Shown piece after piece: positions 46,482 to 55,207 of a stretch of DNA of 64,000 nt (its first letter is position 1; every line of letters starts with the position of its first letter). Below the pieces are notes generated by a model, which did no database searches, was not told the origin of the DNA, and saw nothing but the letters and a program-made list of their open reading frames with translations. The stretch comes from OLB6 sp964467455 (GTDB lineage Bacteria; Bacteroidota; Ignavibacteria; Kapaibacteriales; Kapaibacteriaceae). The DNA is taken from NCBI GenBank assembly GCA_964467455.1, contig CAYXQJ010000003.1, positions 124,001 through 188,000 of the forward strand, read 5' to 3'. A program made the translations under genes and the position numbers.

Positions 46482-48333
46482 TCCCATGCAGCAGCATCAA
46501 CACACGGTCCGACAGCTGATCCCAAAGATCGCGCCATTCGTACGTCCTTTTCTCGGATTGTTGGGCTTGTCGTTCCTTGCCAACTTGGTCTTCTCCCTAG
46601 TCAACGCCATGGTCCTGGCCGTGGTAGAGCCGATCTTCCGAACGCTCTTCGGCGCAAGCGTGCCGATCGCGAACAAGACAAGTGCACTGGGATCCGGCAT
46701 CAAGGAATGGTTCGACGGATTCATCTATGGCGTGGTGATCGCTCCGGACTTCTTCGACTCGATCCGGAATCTCAGCATCTTCATCTTCGTGCTCTTCCTG
46801 ATCCGTGGTGTGGCGAAATACCTCGGCCGCATCATTTCCACCAGGATGGAAGAAGGCATCATGAAGACCATTCGTGATGCGATGTTCATGAAGGTCACAG
46901 AGCTCTCGATGGACTACTTCTCTCGCAAGAAGGCCGGCGAGATCATGTCGCTCTTGACCAATGATGTCGGCGCACTCAACAATGCCACCGTCTCTTCCAT
47001 CACAACGTTGTGGCGCGAAGGAACGACCATCCTGATCTATGTTGGCCTGTTGTTGGCCATCTCGCCGAAGCTCACACTGATCGCTCTCGGGATCACCATC
47101 GGTGGATTTTTCCTGATCCGCACAGCAACGGGCATCCTACGTCGGTACGGCTCACGCATGCAGAAGGCCCAAGCCAACTACACGTCCACGCTCCAAGAGT
47201 CGGTCCTGGGCATTCGTGTGGTCAAGGCCCTCGGCGTTGAGTCTACGATGGTACAACGCTTCCGCGATCAGACGTCGCACTACGTGCGGATGTCCTTGCG
47301 TAACACACGTATCTCGGCACTCGTGCCGCTGGTCAACGACACGTTTGGCATCATGGCGTTGGTCGGCGTGTTCTATGCCGGCGGCTCTGCTCTTGCAGCC
47401 GGAGATATTCAGCCGTCGAATCTCGTTACGTTCTTGTTCCTGCTCTTCGGCCTCATGCAGCCGATCACCACGATCGTCAGCACCATCGCCAACATGCAAC
47501 GCGGCATTGCTGCCGCTGACAACGTTGTGAACCTGCTCGATGAGCATCCCGCCATTGTTGGTGGAAGTGTAGAGCCCCCTACCTTCTCTACAGCGATCGA
47601 CGTCAAGAACGTATCCTTCAGCTACGGACACGGTCCGGTGCTGCAGAATGTCTCGTTCACATTACGGCGCGGTGAGACGATCGCTCTTGTTGGTGCAAGT
47701 GGTTCGGGGAAGTCGACGATGTTGGATCTGCTACTGCGCTTCTACGATCCGAATGACGGAGTGATCACGTTCGACGGTGCCGATGTCCGCACGCTGGAGC
47801 TCACGGCCTACCGACAGCAGTTTGGCATGGTCTCACAAGAGACGATGTTGTTCAACGATACCGTGGCCAGCAACATCAGTTTGGGTTATCCATTGGCGAC
47901 GCCTGAGAGCATTCGTCGTGCTGCTCGCATCGCCCACGCAGAAACGTTTATCGACAAGATGCCGGAAGGATTCGAGACAACGGTCGGTGATCGCGGCATG
48001 CGTCTTTCCGGCGGACAACGTCAGCGTCTTGCCATTGCACGGGCCATCGTACGTGATCCGCAGATCTTGATGTTCGACGAAGCAACGTCGGCACTCGACA
48101 CGGAATCAGAACGCATCGTGCAAGATGCTATCAGCGATGTGTTGAAAGATCGTACGGCCGTCATCGTGGCGCACCGACTGTCGACCATCGTCAACGCCGA
48201 CCGTATCCTGGTCTTCGATCAAGGACGCATCGTTGAAGAAGGCACCCACGACGTCCTCCTTGCTCGTGGCGGCGTCTATGCAAAGCTTCATGCCATGCAG
48301 TTCGCAAATGATGCGAAGGATCAGCGCAGCTGA
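46459..48333 (+). CDS. ABC exporter, MsbA-like, fused membrane and ATPase domains
   Basis: This 624-aa half-transporter has six transmembrane helices in the first 340 residues and an NBD with Walker A GASGSGKSTMLDLLL, signature LSGGQRQRLAIARAI, Walker B ILMFDEATSALD and the switch His in VIVAHRLSTI. Members flip lipids (MsbA) or export peptides or drugs. The preceding amidase and following GT39 gene suggest an envelope role, perhaps lipid A or glycolipid flipping. The start is uncertain: ATG 46459 (MNDRSNID) overlaps the amidase gene by 23 bp, and ATG 46486 is the alternative. It converges with the GT39 gene, overlapping 13 bp. Confidence 0.9.
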   Translation: MNDRSNIDPMQQHQHTVRQLIPKIAPFVRPFLGLLGLSFLANLVFSLVNAMVLAVVEPIFRTLFGASVPIANKTSALGSGIKEWFDGFIYGVVIAPDFFDSIRNLSIFIFVLFLIRGVAKYLGRIISTRMEEGIMKTIRDAMFMKVTELSMDYFSRKKAGEIMSLLTNDVGALNNATVSSITTLWREGTTILIYVGLLLAISPKLTLIALGITIGGFFLIRTATGILRRYGSRMQKAQANYTSTLQESVLGIRVVKALGVESTMVQRFRDQTSHYVRMSLRNTRISALVPLVNDTFGIMALVGVFYAGGSALAAGDIQPSNLVTFLFLLFGLMQPITTIVSTIANMQRGIAAADNVVNLLDEHPAIVGGSVEPPTFSTAIDVKNVSFSYGHGPVLQNVSFTLRRGETIALVGASGSGKSTMLDLLLRFYDPNDGVITFDGADVRTLELTAYRQQFGMVSQETMLFNDTVASNISLGYPLATPESIRRAARIAHAETFIDKMPEGFETTVGDRGMRLSGGQRQRLAIARAIVRDPQILMFDEATSALDTESERIVQDAISDVLKDRTAVIVAHRLSTIVNADRILVFDQGRIVEEGTHDVLLARGGVYAKLHAMQFANDAKDQRS

Positions 48334-50006
48334 TACAGCGTATAGTGCGGGTTGTTGACCGTAACGTCGTACAATGCCGCCAACCCTGCCGATACTTCTG
48401 TCTGCGTCAGGGTATCAACACCGGGATGGTAATAGACCACCCACGATGATCCACTCACAGCCACCGAAGCGATCACATCAAGGTCTGCCCCCTTCTCCGG
48501 CATGTGGGCAGATGTGTACCGATATTCTGGGTCCCAGCCATTCATCCATCCTGCCGTATACCATGCGAGCTGCGGATTCATGGCATCACCGGCATTACGC
48601 TGGTGATACAGGTACGTGAAGTGTTTCACCGCCGAGGCGCGCTCCATCAACGACACGGCAACTTCCCGTCCACCGCGGATCTGCTCCGGATATCCATTCC
48701 ACACCACGGTCACCGCGCGAATCAACGCGCCAACGCTCACGAAGATCACCACACCGCGATAGGAGCGTATCGTCCACTCATCCACGATGGTAAGGGGCAG
48801 GAACAGCGCGCTGATGATCAATAGCCCGTTGATGGCCAGAACGATCAACATTGTTGTGTCATCGAGCAACAGCGACGGTTGCTTCAACGCCGCACGAAGC
48901 CCGGGCATCACTGCATAGGTTGCTGACACGAACATCATCGTCAATGCAAGTAACGTCAAGCGTCGCGGACCCTGCGTCACGATCCGCTCGAGTCCGTACA
49001 CAGCAGCGAGCACGGCCGCGGGCAGGATCATCACAACATAGTGTGGGTTCTTTGTTGCCGAGAGACTGAAGATGATCATCGAGACCAAGAACCACAATAG
49101 GACCAAGACCGGCAATTGTTGATCTTGTTGTGGCAGCAACGACCGACGAAACACGGCGGCTACGACATAGATCAACGCAACGATGATCACCGGATGGGCA
49201 AGGATGAGCTGATTCACGTAGTAGAGCGGTCCAAGTCCGGCACTATTCCCTTCCACGGCTGTCAACACGTGCGGCACCGTCATCGCCAACCAAAAGTCAT
49301 CGCCGTACCGACTCAACATCGTGATGTACCACGGCGCTGCGATGGCAAGTCCACCGATCACCATCGCCACAGCGCGCCAGCGCGTCGATTTCTCACGCAG
49401 AAGCGGCAACACAAATAACACCGGCAATAACGAGACGGCCATTTTGGTGAGCAGCGCGGCGCCAAAGGCGACTGAAAAAAACAGCGAGTAGCGAGTAGCA
49501 AGTTGAGAGTCCCCTTCCACCCTTGCACCCTTCCACCCTTTCACCCTATCTGCTGCCCAAAGCGCCACCAACACAAACGCCATCAGCGGAACCTCCGTCA
49601 TTGCTTGGCGCGAATAGATCACCCACGGCAGGGCCGTGCCCAGCACACAGATCGACAGGATCGCCCCCTGATAGGAGAGGAATCGTTTGCCGATCAGATA
49701 CATCATCCAGAGGGCGAGGGCCGAACAGAGCAGCGTGAAGAAGCGCACGCCAAGGACGGTACGTCCAAAGATCGAAATACCGACAGCTGTACCCCACGAC
49801 GTCAACGGTGGAGCGGTACTCGAATACAACCCGCCAAGCGTATGCGGCGTTTGGTCCCACCACGTTCCGTATCTAACGATCGACTCACCGCGCAGCGCAT
49901 ACAGACCTTCATCCCACGGCTGGATCTCCACCGAACTCAAATGCACCATGTACAGGCCGACGATGGCCAGGATACAGGCAAGGACGGTGTGGTCGCGATT
50001 CGTCAT
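48321..50006 (-). CDS. GT39-type membrane glycosyltransferase (ArnT/PMT-like)
   Basis: This 561-aa GT-C protein has about 11-12 transmembrane helices. The first luminal loop carries the catalytic Asp-Glu: SVEIQPWDEGLYALRGES. These enzymes transfer sugars from polyprenyl phosphate to lipid A, proteins or other carriers at the periplasmic face. A cytoplasmic loop near residue 155-180 (RVKGWKGARVEGD then SQLATRYS) is encoded by 7- and 8-bp tandem repeats and appears inserted between helices. The C-terminal third has a small periplasmic domain. It could add sugars to lipid A. Confidence 0.87.
   Translation of the reverse strand: MTNRDHTVLACILAIVGLYMVHLSSVEIQPWDEGLYALRGESIVRYGTWWDQTPHTLGGLYSSTAPPLTSWGTAVGISIFGRTVLGVRFFTLLCSALALWMMYLIGKRFLSYQGAILSICVLGTALPWVIYSRQAMTEVPLMAFVLVALWAADRVKGWKGARVEGDSQLATRYSLFFSVAFGAALLTKMAVSLLPVLFVLPLLREKSTRWRAVAMVIGGLAIAAPWYITMLSRYGDDFWLAMTVPHVLTAVEGNSAGLGPLYYVNQLILAHPVIIVALIYVVAAVFRRSLLPQQDQQLPVLVLLWFLVSMIIFSLSATKNPHYVVMILPAAVLAAVYGLERIVTQGPRRLTLLALTMMFVSATYAVMPGLRAALKQPSLLLDDTTMLIVLAINGLLIISALFLPLTIVDEWTIRSYRGVVIFVSVGALIRAVTVVWNGYPEQIRGGREVAVSLMERASAVKHFTYLYHQRNAGDAMNPQLAWYTAGWMNGWDPEYRYTSAHMPEKGADLDVIASVAVSGSSWVVYYHPGVDTLTQTEVSAGLAALYDVTVNNPHYTLYQLR
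49483..49549. repeat. 7-bp and 8-bp tandem repeats inside the GT39 gene
   Basis: AGCGAGT, AGCGAGT, AGCAAGT and TGAGAGT (49483-49510) are followed by CCCCTTC and four 8-bp units CACCCTTG, CACCCTTC, CACCCTTT, CACCCTAT (49518-49549). They are read in frame on the minus strand as a hydrophilic loop. Confidence 0.85.
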
Positions 50007-51037
50007 TCAACAAAACGAATGATCTGAGGGGGCAGGCACAACACGAAGATCACGATGGACAGCCAGCCCAATGCAGTACGCATCGGCGTGAGCCCTTCAT
50101 CGGGAGGCAGATCGGGATGATCGACCTTGATGAAGACGCGGATGAGGATGGCCCATAACAGCCATCCTTCGCCGATCGTGAACAGCAGCGGGAAGGCATC
50201 AACGGCAGCTGAGAGCGGCTGACCGATCATCGTCTGCAGCCAGATCAAGAAGCCGATTGGCGACGGCTCTCGCAGGATGGCGTCGATGGTTCCGAGAAGC
50301 GACAAGATGCCGATGGTGAACAAGACCCACCACAAGAACCGAGCGACACGTTTTTGCCACGTACCGCCAACAAGTGCATAGAGGACATGTCCGCCGTCGA
50401 GATTGCCGAACGGTGCGAGGTTCAACGCGGTGACGAACAGACCAAACCATCCTACACACAAGAACGGATAGTGATAGATCTCGTTCATGGGTGGGAACCA
50501 CCCGCCCCCTGAACCAAACCACATCTTGAAGAGGGAGAAGAGGATGGTATCGCCGAAGTACATGCCCTTCTCCGACCAGCCGTTGAGTTGATACTCCGGA
50601 TGGATGGCATAGAGTGAATCGGGCCCGGGCATGTTGATGAAGCCGACGGCGAGGATCACAAGTGAGGCCACGAAGCCGGCAAGAGGACCGGCAACGCCGA
50701 TGTCGAACAACACACGTCGGTTAGGGATGGGCGTGCGCGTGCGGATGACGGCGCCCATGGTGCCGAACAACACGAAGGGCGCGGGGATGTAGTACGGCAG
50801 CGTGGCATCAACGCCATGGATGCGGGCAGCGATGTAGTGTCCGAACTCGTGTACGGACAGGAAGGTCATGATCAGGATCGAATACGTCAGGCCGTGCACC
50901 CAGTGCGTGATCTCGCTGGGGTCGACGCCGGCCCACATCGTCCCGGCGATCATCGTGCTCAGGAAGGAGAGGATGAAGAGCAGGGCGTGGAGCCAGTATT
51001 TATCGCGCGGACGCGGACGTTCAAACACCAGGTTCAT
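50003..51037 (-). CDS. Site-2 protease family (M50) membrane metalloprotease
   Basis: This 344-aa intramembrane zinc protease has the HEFGH motif in SVHEFGHYIAARIHG and the third-ligand segment FGNLDGGHVLYAL, within six or seven hydrophobic helices. It lacks the PDZ domain found in RseP. Such proteins cleave regulatory membrane proteins. The start lies 17 bp inside the lysS gene. The stop overlaps the GT39 start (ATGA). No anti-sigma partner lies nearby. Confidence 0.9.
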   Translation of the reverse strand: MNLVFERPRPRDKYWLHALLFILSFLSTMIAGTMWAGVDPSEITHWVHGLTYSILIMTFLSVHEFGHYIAARIHGVDATLPYYIPAPFVLFGTMGAVIRTRTPIPNRRVLFDIGVAGPLAGFVASLVILAVGFINMPGPDSLYAIHPEYQLNGWSEKGMYFGDTILFSLFKMWFGSGGGWFPPMNEIYHYPFLCVGWFGLFVTALNLAPFGNLDGGHVLYALVGGTWQKRVARFLWWVLFTIGILSLLGTIDAILREPSPIGFLIWLQTMIGQPLSAAVDAFPLLFTIGEGWLLWAILIRVFIKVDHPDLPPDEGLTPMRTALGWLSIVIFVLCLPPQIIRFVE

Positions 51038-52547
51038 GGGCAGAGCGTTCCGGACGCATCGTCGGGAAGAACAGGACGTCGCGGATCGAGTCGTTATTCG
51101 TGAGCAACATCACCAGACGGTCGATACCAACACCGAGGCCTGCCGTTGGCGGCATGCCGACCTCGATCGCGTGCAAGAAGTCTTCGTCGACGATCATGGC
51201 TTCGTCATCACCGGCGGCACGGATCTCGGCTTGTTCTTCGAGGCGCTGACGCTGATCGATCGGGTCGTTCAACTCCGAGAAGGAGTTGGCAAGTTCTTTA
51301 CCGTTGACGAAGAGCTCGAAGCGTTCTACAAGACCCGGCTCTGAGCGGTGGGCCTTGGCGAGCGGCGACATCTCAACCGGATAATCGATCACAAAGGTCG
51401 GCTGCACGAGATGGTGTTCGACCTTGTTGCCGAAGATCTCGTCGAGGACCTTCATGGCGCTCCATGACGGGTCGACGCCGACGCCGATCTCTTTGGCGGC
51501 GGCCACAAGTTCTTCGCGGTTCTTTCCTCGCAGGTCGTGTCCGGTGTATTCTTTGAACAGGTCGAACATCTTGGCGCGGCGGAACGGCGGCGTGAAGTTG
51601 ATCGTACGTTCACCGACGGTGATCTCATATCCGCCGCAGACCTCGTTGACGATGGTCGCGATCATGTCTTCCGTCATACCCATCATCCAGTCATAGTCCT
51701 TGTAGGCCACGTAGATCTCCATCGACGTGAACTCAGGATTATGGGTCTTGTCCATCCCTTCGTTGCGGAAGTTCTTCGAGATCTCGTACACACCTTCAAA
51801 GCCACCAACGATGAGCCGCTTGAGATACAATTCGTCGGCGATGCGGAGGTAGAGCGGAATGTTCAGCGCATTGTGGTGCGTCACGAACGGACGCGCCGTT
51901 GCACCGCCGTAGATCGGCTGCAACACCGGTGTCTCCACTTCGAGCCAACCGCGTTCATCGAAGTACCGACGCATCGTGGTGATGATGCGCGAGCGCTTGA
52001 TGAACGTCTCTTTGATCTCGGGGTTTGCGATGAGGTCGAGGTAGCGCTTGCGATAACGCTGTTCCTTGTCGGCAAAGGCATCGTACCGAATGACGTTGCC
52101 ATCCTCATCCTTCTCTTCTTTTGCCATGGGGATGAGCGTCACACCCTTTGCAAGGATATGCAGTTCGCGGGCGTGGACGCTGGTCTCGCCGGTGCGTGTC
52201 ACGAAGACATAACCCTTGACGCCGATCACATCGCCAATGTCGACATACTTCAGCAGGTCATAGACCTCGCCGAGATCGTCGGACTTGAGGTAGACCTGAA
52301 TGCGTCCCTGCATGTCTTGCAGATGCAAGAAGCTTGCCTTGCCCATGCGGCGGAACGTCATGATGCGTCCGGCTACGGAGACGTCGGCATAGTCTGCCGC
52401 CGTCGCTTCGGTGTATCCGTTGAGGATGTCCATCGACCCGTGCGTCTTTTCATAGACGGATGGATAGGGATTGATCCCGGCGGCGCGGAGTTGGTCGAGT
52501 TTTTCGCGGCGGATCCGCTCTTGTTCGTTGAGTTCGTGTTCGATCAT
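51021..52547 (-). CDS. lysS: Lysyl-tRNA synthetase, class II
   Basis: This 508-aa enzyme charges tRNA-Lys. The N-terminal OB anticodon-binding domain (about 60-165) precedes the class II core with motif 2 (ISKNFRNEGMDKTHNPEFTS) and motif 3 (AGLGVGIDRLVMLLTN). The start at 52547 (MIEHELNEQERIRREK) is chosen because an exact TATCTTTG promoter element ends 4 nt before it. The longer open frame upstream would lie above this promoter and read antisense-like residues. The 3' end overlaps the M50 protease start by 17 bp. Confidence 0.97.
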   Translation of the reverse strand: MIEHELNEQERIRREKLDQLRAAGINPYPSVYEKTHGSMDILNGYTEATAADYADVSVAGRIMTFRRMGKASFLHLQDMQGRIQVYLKSDDLGEVYDLLKYVDIGDVIGVKGYVFVTRTGETSVHARELHILAKGVTLIPMAKEEKDEDGNVIRYDAFADKEQRYRKRYLDLIANPEIKETFIKRSRIITTMRRYFDERGWLEVETPVLQPIYGGATARPFVTHHNALNIPLYLRIADELYLKRLIVGGFEGVYEISKNFRNEGMDKTHNPEFTSMEIYVAYKDYDWMMGMTEDMIATIVNEVCGGYEITVGERTINFTPPFRRAKMFDLFKEYTGHDLRGKNREELVAAAKEIGVGVDPSWSAMKVLDEIFGNKVEHHLVQPTFVIDYPVEMSPLAKAHRSEPGLVERFELFVNGKELANSFSELNDPIDQRQRLEEQAEIRAAGDDEAMIVDEDFLHAIEVGMPPTAGLGVGIDRLVMLLTNNDSIRDVLFFPTMRPERSAHEPGV

Positions 52548-52551
52548 CCGG

Positions 52552-52559
52552 CAAAGATA
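52552..52559 (-). promoter_or_regulatory. lysS promoter -7 element
   Basis: The minus strand reads TATCTTTG with only CCGG between it and the ATG at 52547. This is the same sequence and the same 4-nt spacing as the thyX promoter, and implies a leaderless transcript. Confidence 0.55.
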
Positions 52560-52572
52560 ACGGTCGCGCTCG

Positions 52573-53349
52573 TCAGGACGCTGTGCGGGCGCGTCGTTGA
52601 CGTACGACCTCGAACAACACGATGCCGGCAGCAACGGAAGCATTCAGCGAAGCGACGTGGCCGGAGAGCGGGATCTGGACCACATGGTCGCATACGGCCT
52701 GGACGGCCGGATGCAGGCCGTCACCCTCGCTGCCGATCACCAGAATCGTCGGCCCGACATACTCGATCTCGTCATAGTTGACTGACGCCGGCACAGCCGT
52801 ACCTACGACGGTCCACCCTGCTTCGCGACATAATTTGATCGCATTGGAGACGCGCGTGACCTTTGCCATGGGCAAGTGTTCCAGGGCACCGGCCGATGCT
52901 TTCACGGCGGCCGGCGTCACCGGCGCTGAATAGTTCTCCGGCACGATGAGTCCGTACACGCCGGCGGCTTCGGCACTGCGGGCGATGGCACCAAGATTAT
53001 GCGGGTCGGTGATGCCGTCAAGGATCAACAGCAGCGGGTTGCGCTGTGTTGCCAGGCAGTCATCCAGCATCGTCTCCAGCGTCAGCGGTGCGCGCAGCGC
53101 ACGCAGCGCGATCACGCCTTGCGCATCATTGCGTTCAACGCCGAGCTGCTGTTCCAGCGAGCCGAATTTGCGGCGGTCCATTGCCGAGCACGTCACACCT
53201 GCGCGGTCAGCCAGCGCGCGGATGCGATGGATCGGTGCGTCTTCGATGCCGTAGGCCAGGAAGATCTTCTCCAGCGGCGCGTTGGCGGAGAGGGCTTCGA
53301 TCACGGCGCGACGTCCGATGATGTAGCGCTCCGAATCATGAGCACTCAT
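52573..53349 (-). CDS. rlmB: TrmH/SpoU-family 2'-O-ribose RNA methyltransferase (RlmB-like)
   Basis: This 258-aa enzyme carries the SPOUT knot motifs LDGITDPHNLGAIARSAEAAG, LVIGSEGDGLHPAV (within TILVIGSEGDGL) and IPLSGHVASLNASVAAGI, plus an N-terminal substrate-binding domain (RYIIGRRAVIEALSANAPLE). RlmB methylates G2251 of 23S rRNA; the TrmH group also includes tRNA G18 enzymes, so the exact target is not certain. The start overlaps the kynureninase stop (ATGA). Confidence 0.9.
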   Translation of the reverse strand: MSAHDSERYIIGRRAVIEALSANAPLEKIFLAYGIEDAPIHRIRALADRAGVTCSAMDRRKFGSLEQQLGVERNDAQGVIALRALRAPLTLETMLDDCLATQRNPLLLILDGITDPHNLGAIARSAEAAGVYGLIVPENYSAPVTPAAVKASAGALEHLPMAKVTRVSNAIKLCREAGWTVVGTAVPASVNYDEIEYVGPTILVIGSEGDGLHPAVQAVCDHVVQIPLSGHVASLNASVAAGIVLFEVVRQRRARTAS

Positions 53350-54620
53350 GCCAGCCCCCTAAGAATATCGGCGAAGATCTCACCGAATTTGACGACGTCG
53401 GTATAGGTGTTGTAGAGCGGTGCCGGAGCGATGCGGATGACGTTGGGATGACGCCAGTCCACGATCACGCCGCGGGCATGCAATTGTTCGAAGATGGCGC
53501 GTCCGTTCGTGTCGAACTGCACGGAGAGTTGGGCGCCGCGTCGGTGACGATGTGTCGGCGTGATGATGCGGATATCCTTGCGTCCGTGGACGACGGCGAG
53601 GATGACCTCTTCGAGCAATCCCGTGAGCTGGTCGCGTTTGGCCGAGATCTGCGGCATACCGGCTTCGGAGAAGATGTCGAGTGATGCTTTGTGGGCAGCC
53701 ATCGAAAGGACCGGAGCGTTGGACAACTGCCATCCGTCGACGCCGAAGGTCGGTTCAAAACCGTGTGCCATTTGGAAGCGCGTTGACTCTTCATTCCCCC
53801 ACCATCCGGCAAGCCGGACGAGTTCGGGACGGCTGGCATGACGCTCGTGGACGAAGGCACCGCCGACACCGCCGGGACCGGAGTTGAGGTATTTGTAGGA
53901 GCACCAGACGGCGAAGTCGGGACCCCACTCATGCAGTTTGAGTTCAACATTGCCGACAGCGTGGGCGAGATCGAAGCCCACCTTGGCACCGGCAGCATGT
54001 CCTTCGCGTGCGATCAGTTCCAGGTTGAAGAACTGTCCCGAGTAGTAGTGCACGCCGCTGAACATCACCAAGGCAAGCGAGTCGCCGTGTTCGCGGATCG
54101 CCGCGACGATCTGGTCATCGGTCAGCTCATGACTTCCCGGCGCCGGCTGGAGCTCGATCATCGCCTGTTCGACGTCGTGTCCGTGCAGACGGATCTGCGA
54201 CTCAATGGCATATCGATCCGACGGGAATTCCGCACCGGCCATCAGGATCTTGTACCGCGTTGACGTCGGCTGATAGAACGAGATCATCATCAGGTGCAGA
54301 TTCACCGTCAGCGAATTCATCGCCACCACTTCATGCGGTTTTGCGCCGACGATCGCCGCCAGCGGTTCCTGGAACATCCGGTGGTAGCTGAACCACGGAT
54401 GCCGGGCATGCATGTGCCCTTCTACGCCAAAGGTGCGCCAATCTTCCAGCTCATTCACCACGGCCTCTTGCGTGGTCGACGGCTGCAGGCCCAGCGAGTT
54501 CCCGGTAAAGTACAGAACCGTCGCGCCGTTCTGCGTCGGAAAATGGAAACGATGTCGGTAGGGGGCAAGCGGATCGCCCGCATCCAGGGATGATGCCCTG
54601 ACGTGAAACTGTTCTAACAT
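53346..54620 (-). CDS. kynU: Kynureninase
   Basis: This PLP enzyme (424 aa) cleaves kynurenine to anthranilate and alanine in tryptophan catabolism. The PLP Lys is in WCSYKYLNSGPGG and the phosphate region in YFTGNSLGLQP. VGFDLAHAVGNVELKLHEWG holds the PLP-pyridine Asp. Length matches the family. Tryptophan dioxygenase and kynurenine formamidase are not in this window. A TACCTTTG promoter element lies 28 nt upstream. The gene is the first of a unit with rlmB. Confidence 0.96.
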   Translation of the reverse strand: MLEQFHVRASSLDAGDPLAPYRHRFHFPTQNGATVLYFTGNSLGLQPSTTQEAVVNELEDWRTFGVEGHMHARHPWFSYHRMFQEPLAAIVGAKPHEVVAMNSLTVNLHLMMISFYQPTSTRYKILMAGAEFPSDRYAIESQIRLHGHDVEQAMIELQPAPGSHELTDDQIVAAIREHGDSLALVMFSGVHYYSGQFFNLELIAREGHAAGAKVGFDLAHAVGNVELKLHEWGPDFAVWCSYKYLNSGPGGVGGAFVHERHASRPELVRLAGWWGNEESTRFQMAHGFEPTFGVDGWQLSNAPVLSMAAHKASLDIFSEAGMPQISAKRDQLTGLLEEVILAVVHGRKDIRIITPTHRHRRGAQLSVQFDTNGRAIFEQLHARGVIVDWRHPNVIRIAPAPLYNTYTDVVKFGEIFADILRGLA

Positions 54621-54648
54621 GTTCGGGTTCTCGTGGTTTCTCTACGTA

Positions 54649-54656
54649 CAAAGGTA
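54649..54656 (-). promoter_or_regulatory. kynU promoter -7 element
   Basis: The minus strand reads TACCTTTG, an exact TAnnTTTG match, 28 nt before the kynU ATG. On the other strand TATCTTAG (54667-54674) abuts the ATG of the divergent lipoprotein gene and may be its promoter. Confidence 0.5.
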
Positions 54657-54674
54657 GGGGGCTTCTTATCTTAG

Positions 54675-55121
54675 ATGATGATGAAAAGTATCGCCACCAT
54701 GATCCTAGCATCAGCCGTCCTTCTCAGCGGCTGTTATTACAACTACATGGAACGGCCGCGGCCGATGAAAATGCGCTGCACGGTCGACAAGGAACGCTAC
54801 ACCAATTCGGCCGTCAACGTCTTCGAGACCAACGGTTACCGCATCGTCGAACGCGACGATGCCCAAGGTCTACTGATGGTGCAAGACTCCGTCGAAAAGG
54901 TCGCCTGGCGCTTCGAATCCCTCACGCGCACCTGGAAGATCCAGCGCGTGGCCGACACGCTCATCGTTGAGGTCTGGAGCGTCTCCACCCGCAAGGACGG
55001 CTCGGACGTCAAGCAGACCTGGGACAAGCAATACTCCGACGAGATCGTCAAGGAGTGGATGCGCCCGATCATGGTCAGCTTGGAGAGTGCGTGTGGGTTG
55101 GGTAGTCCGATCGCGCCGTAA
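54675..55121 (+). CDS. Small lipoprotein of unknown function
   Basis: This 148-aa protein has a lipoprotein signal (IATMILASAVLLSGC, lipid-modified Cys at residue 20) directly followed by YYNYMERPRP. The mature part is an alpha/beta domain with RYTNSAVNVFETNGYRIVER and LIVEVWSVSTRKDGS. I do not recognise the family. Three ATGs in a row begin at 54675 and any could start translation. The possible promoter TATCTTAG lies immediately before, so this may be leaderless. It stands alone, diverging from kynU. Confidence 0.75.
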   Translation: MMMKSIATMILASAVLLSGCYYNYMERPRPMKMRCTVDKERYTNSAVNVFETNGYRIVERDDAQGLLMVQDSVEKVAWRFESLTRTWKIQRVADTLIVEVWSVSTRKDGSDVKQTWDKQYSDEIVKEWMRPIMVSLESACGLGSPIAP

Positions 55122-55125
55122 CAAT

Positions 55126-55179
55126 TCCGTCGGTAGCCATCCAAGAGATCCTGTGGCTCTGGGAGACTACCGACGGATT
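55126..55179. repeat. Inverted repeat downstream of the lipoprotein gene
   Basis: Arms TCCGTCGGTAG (55126-55136) and CTACCGACGGA (55167-55177) are perfect complements with a 30-nt centre that contains a smaller AGCCA/TGGCT pair. It sits 5 bp after the lipoprotein stop and 29 bp from the convergent giant gene. There is no T-run, so it may be a dispersed repeat or a bidirectional terminator. Confidence 0.5.
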
Positions 55180-55207
55180 GATCACACAGTACACCGCTAG
55201 TTCGCGA

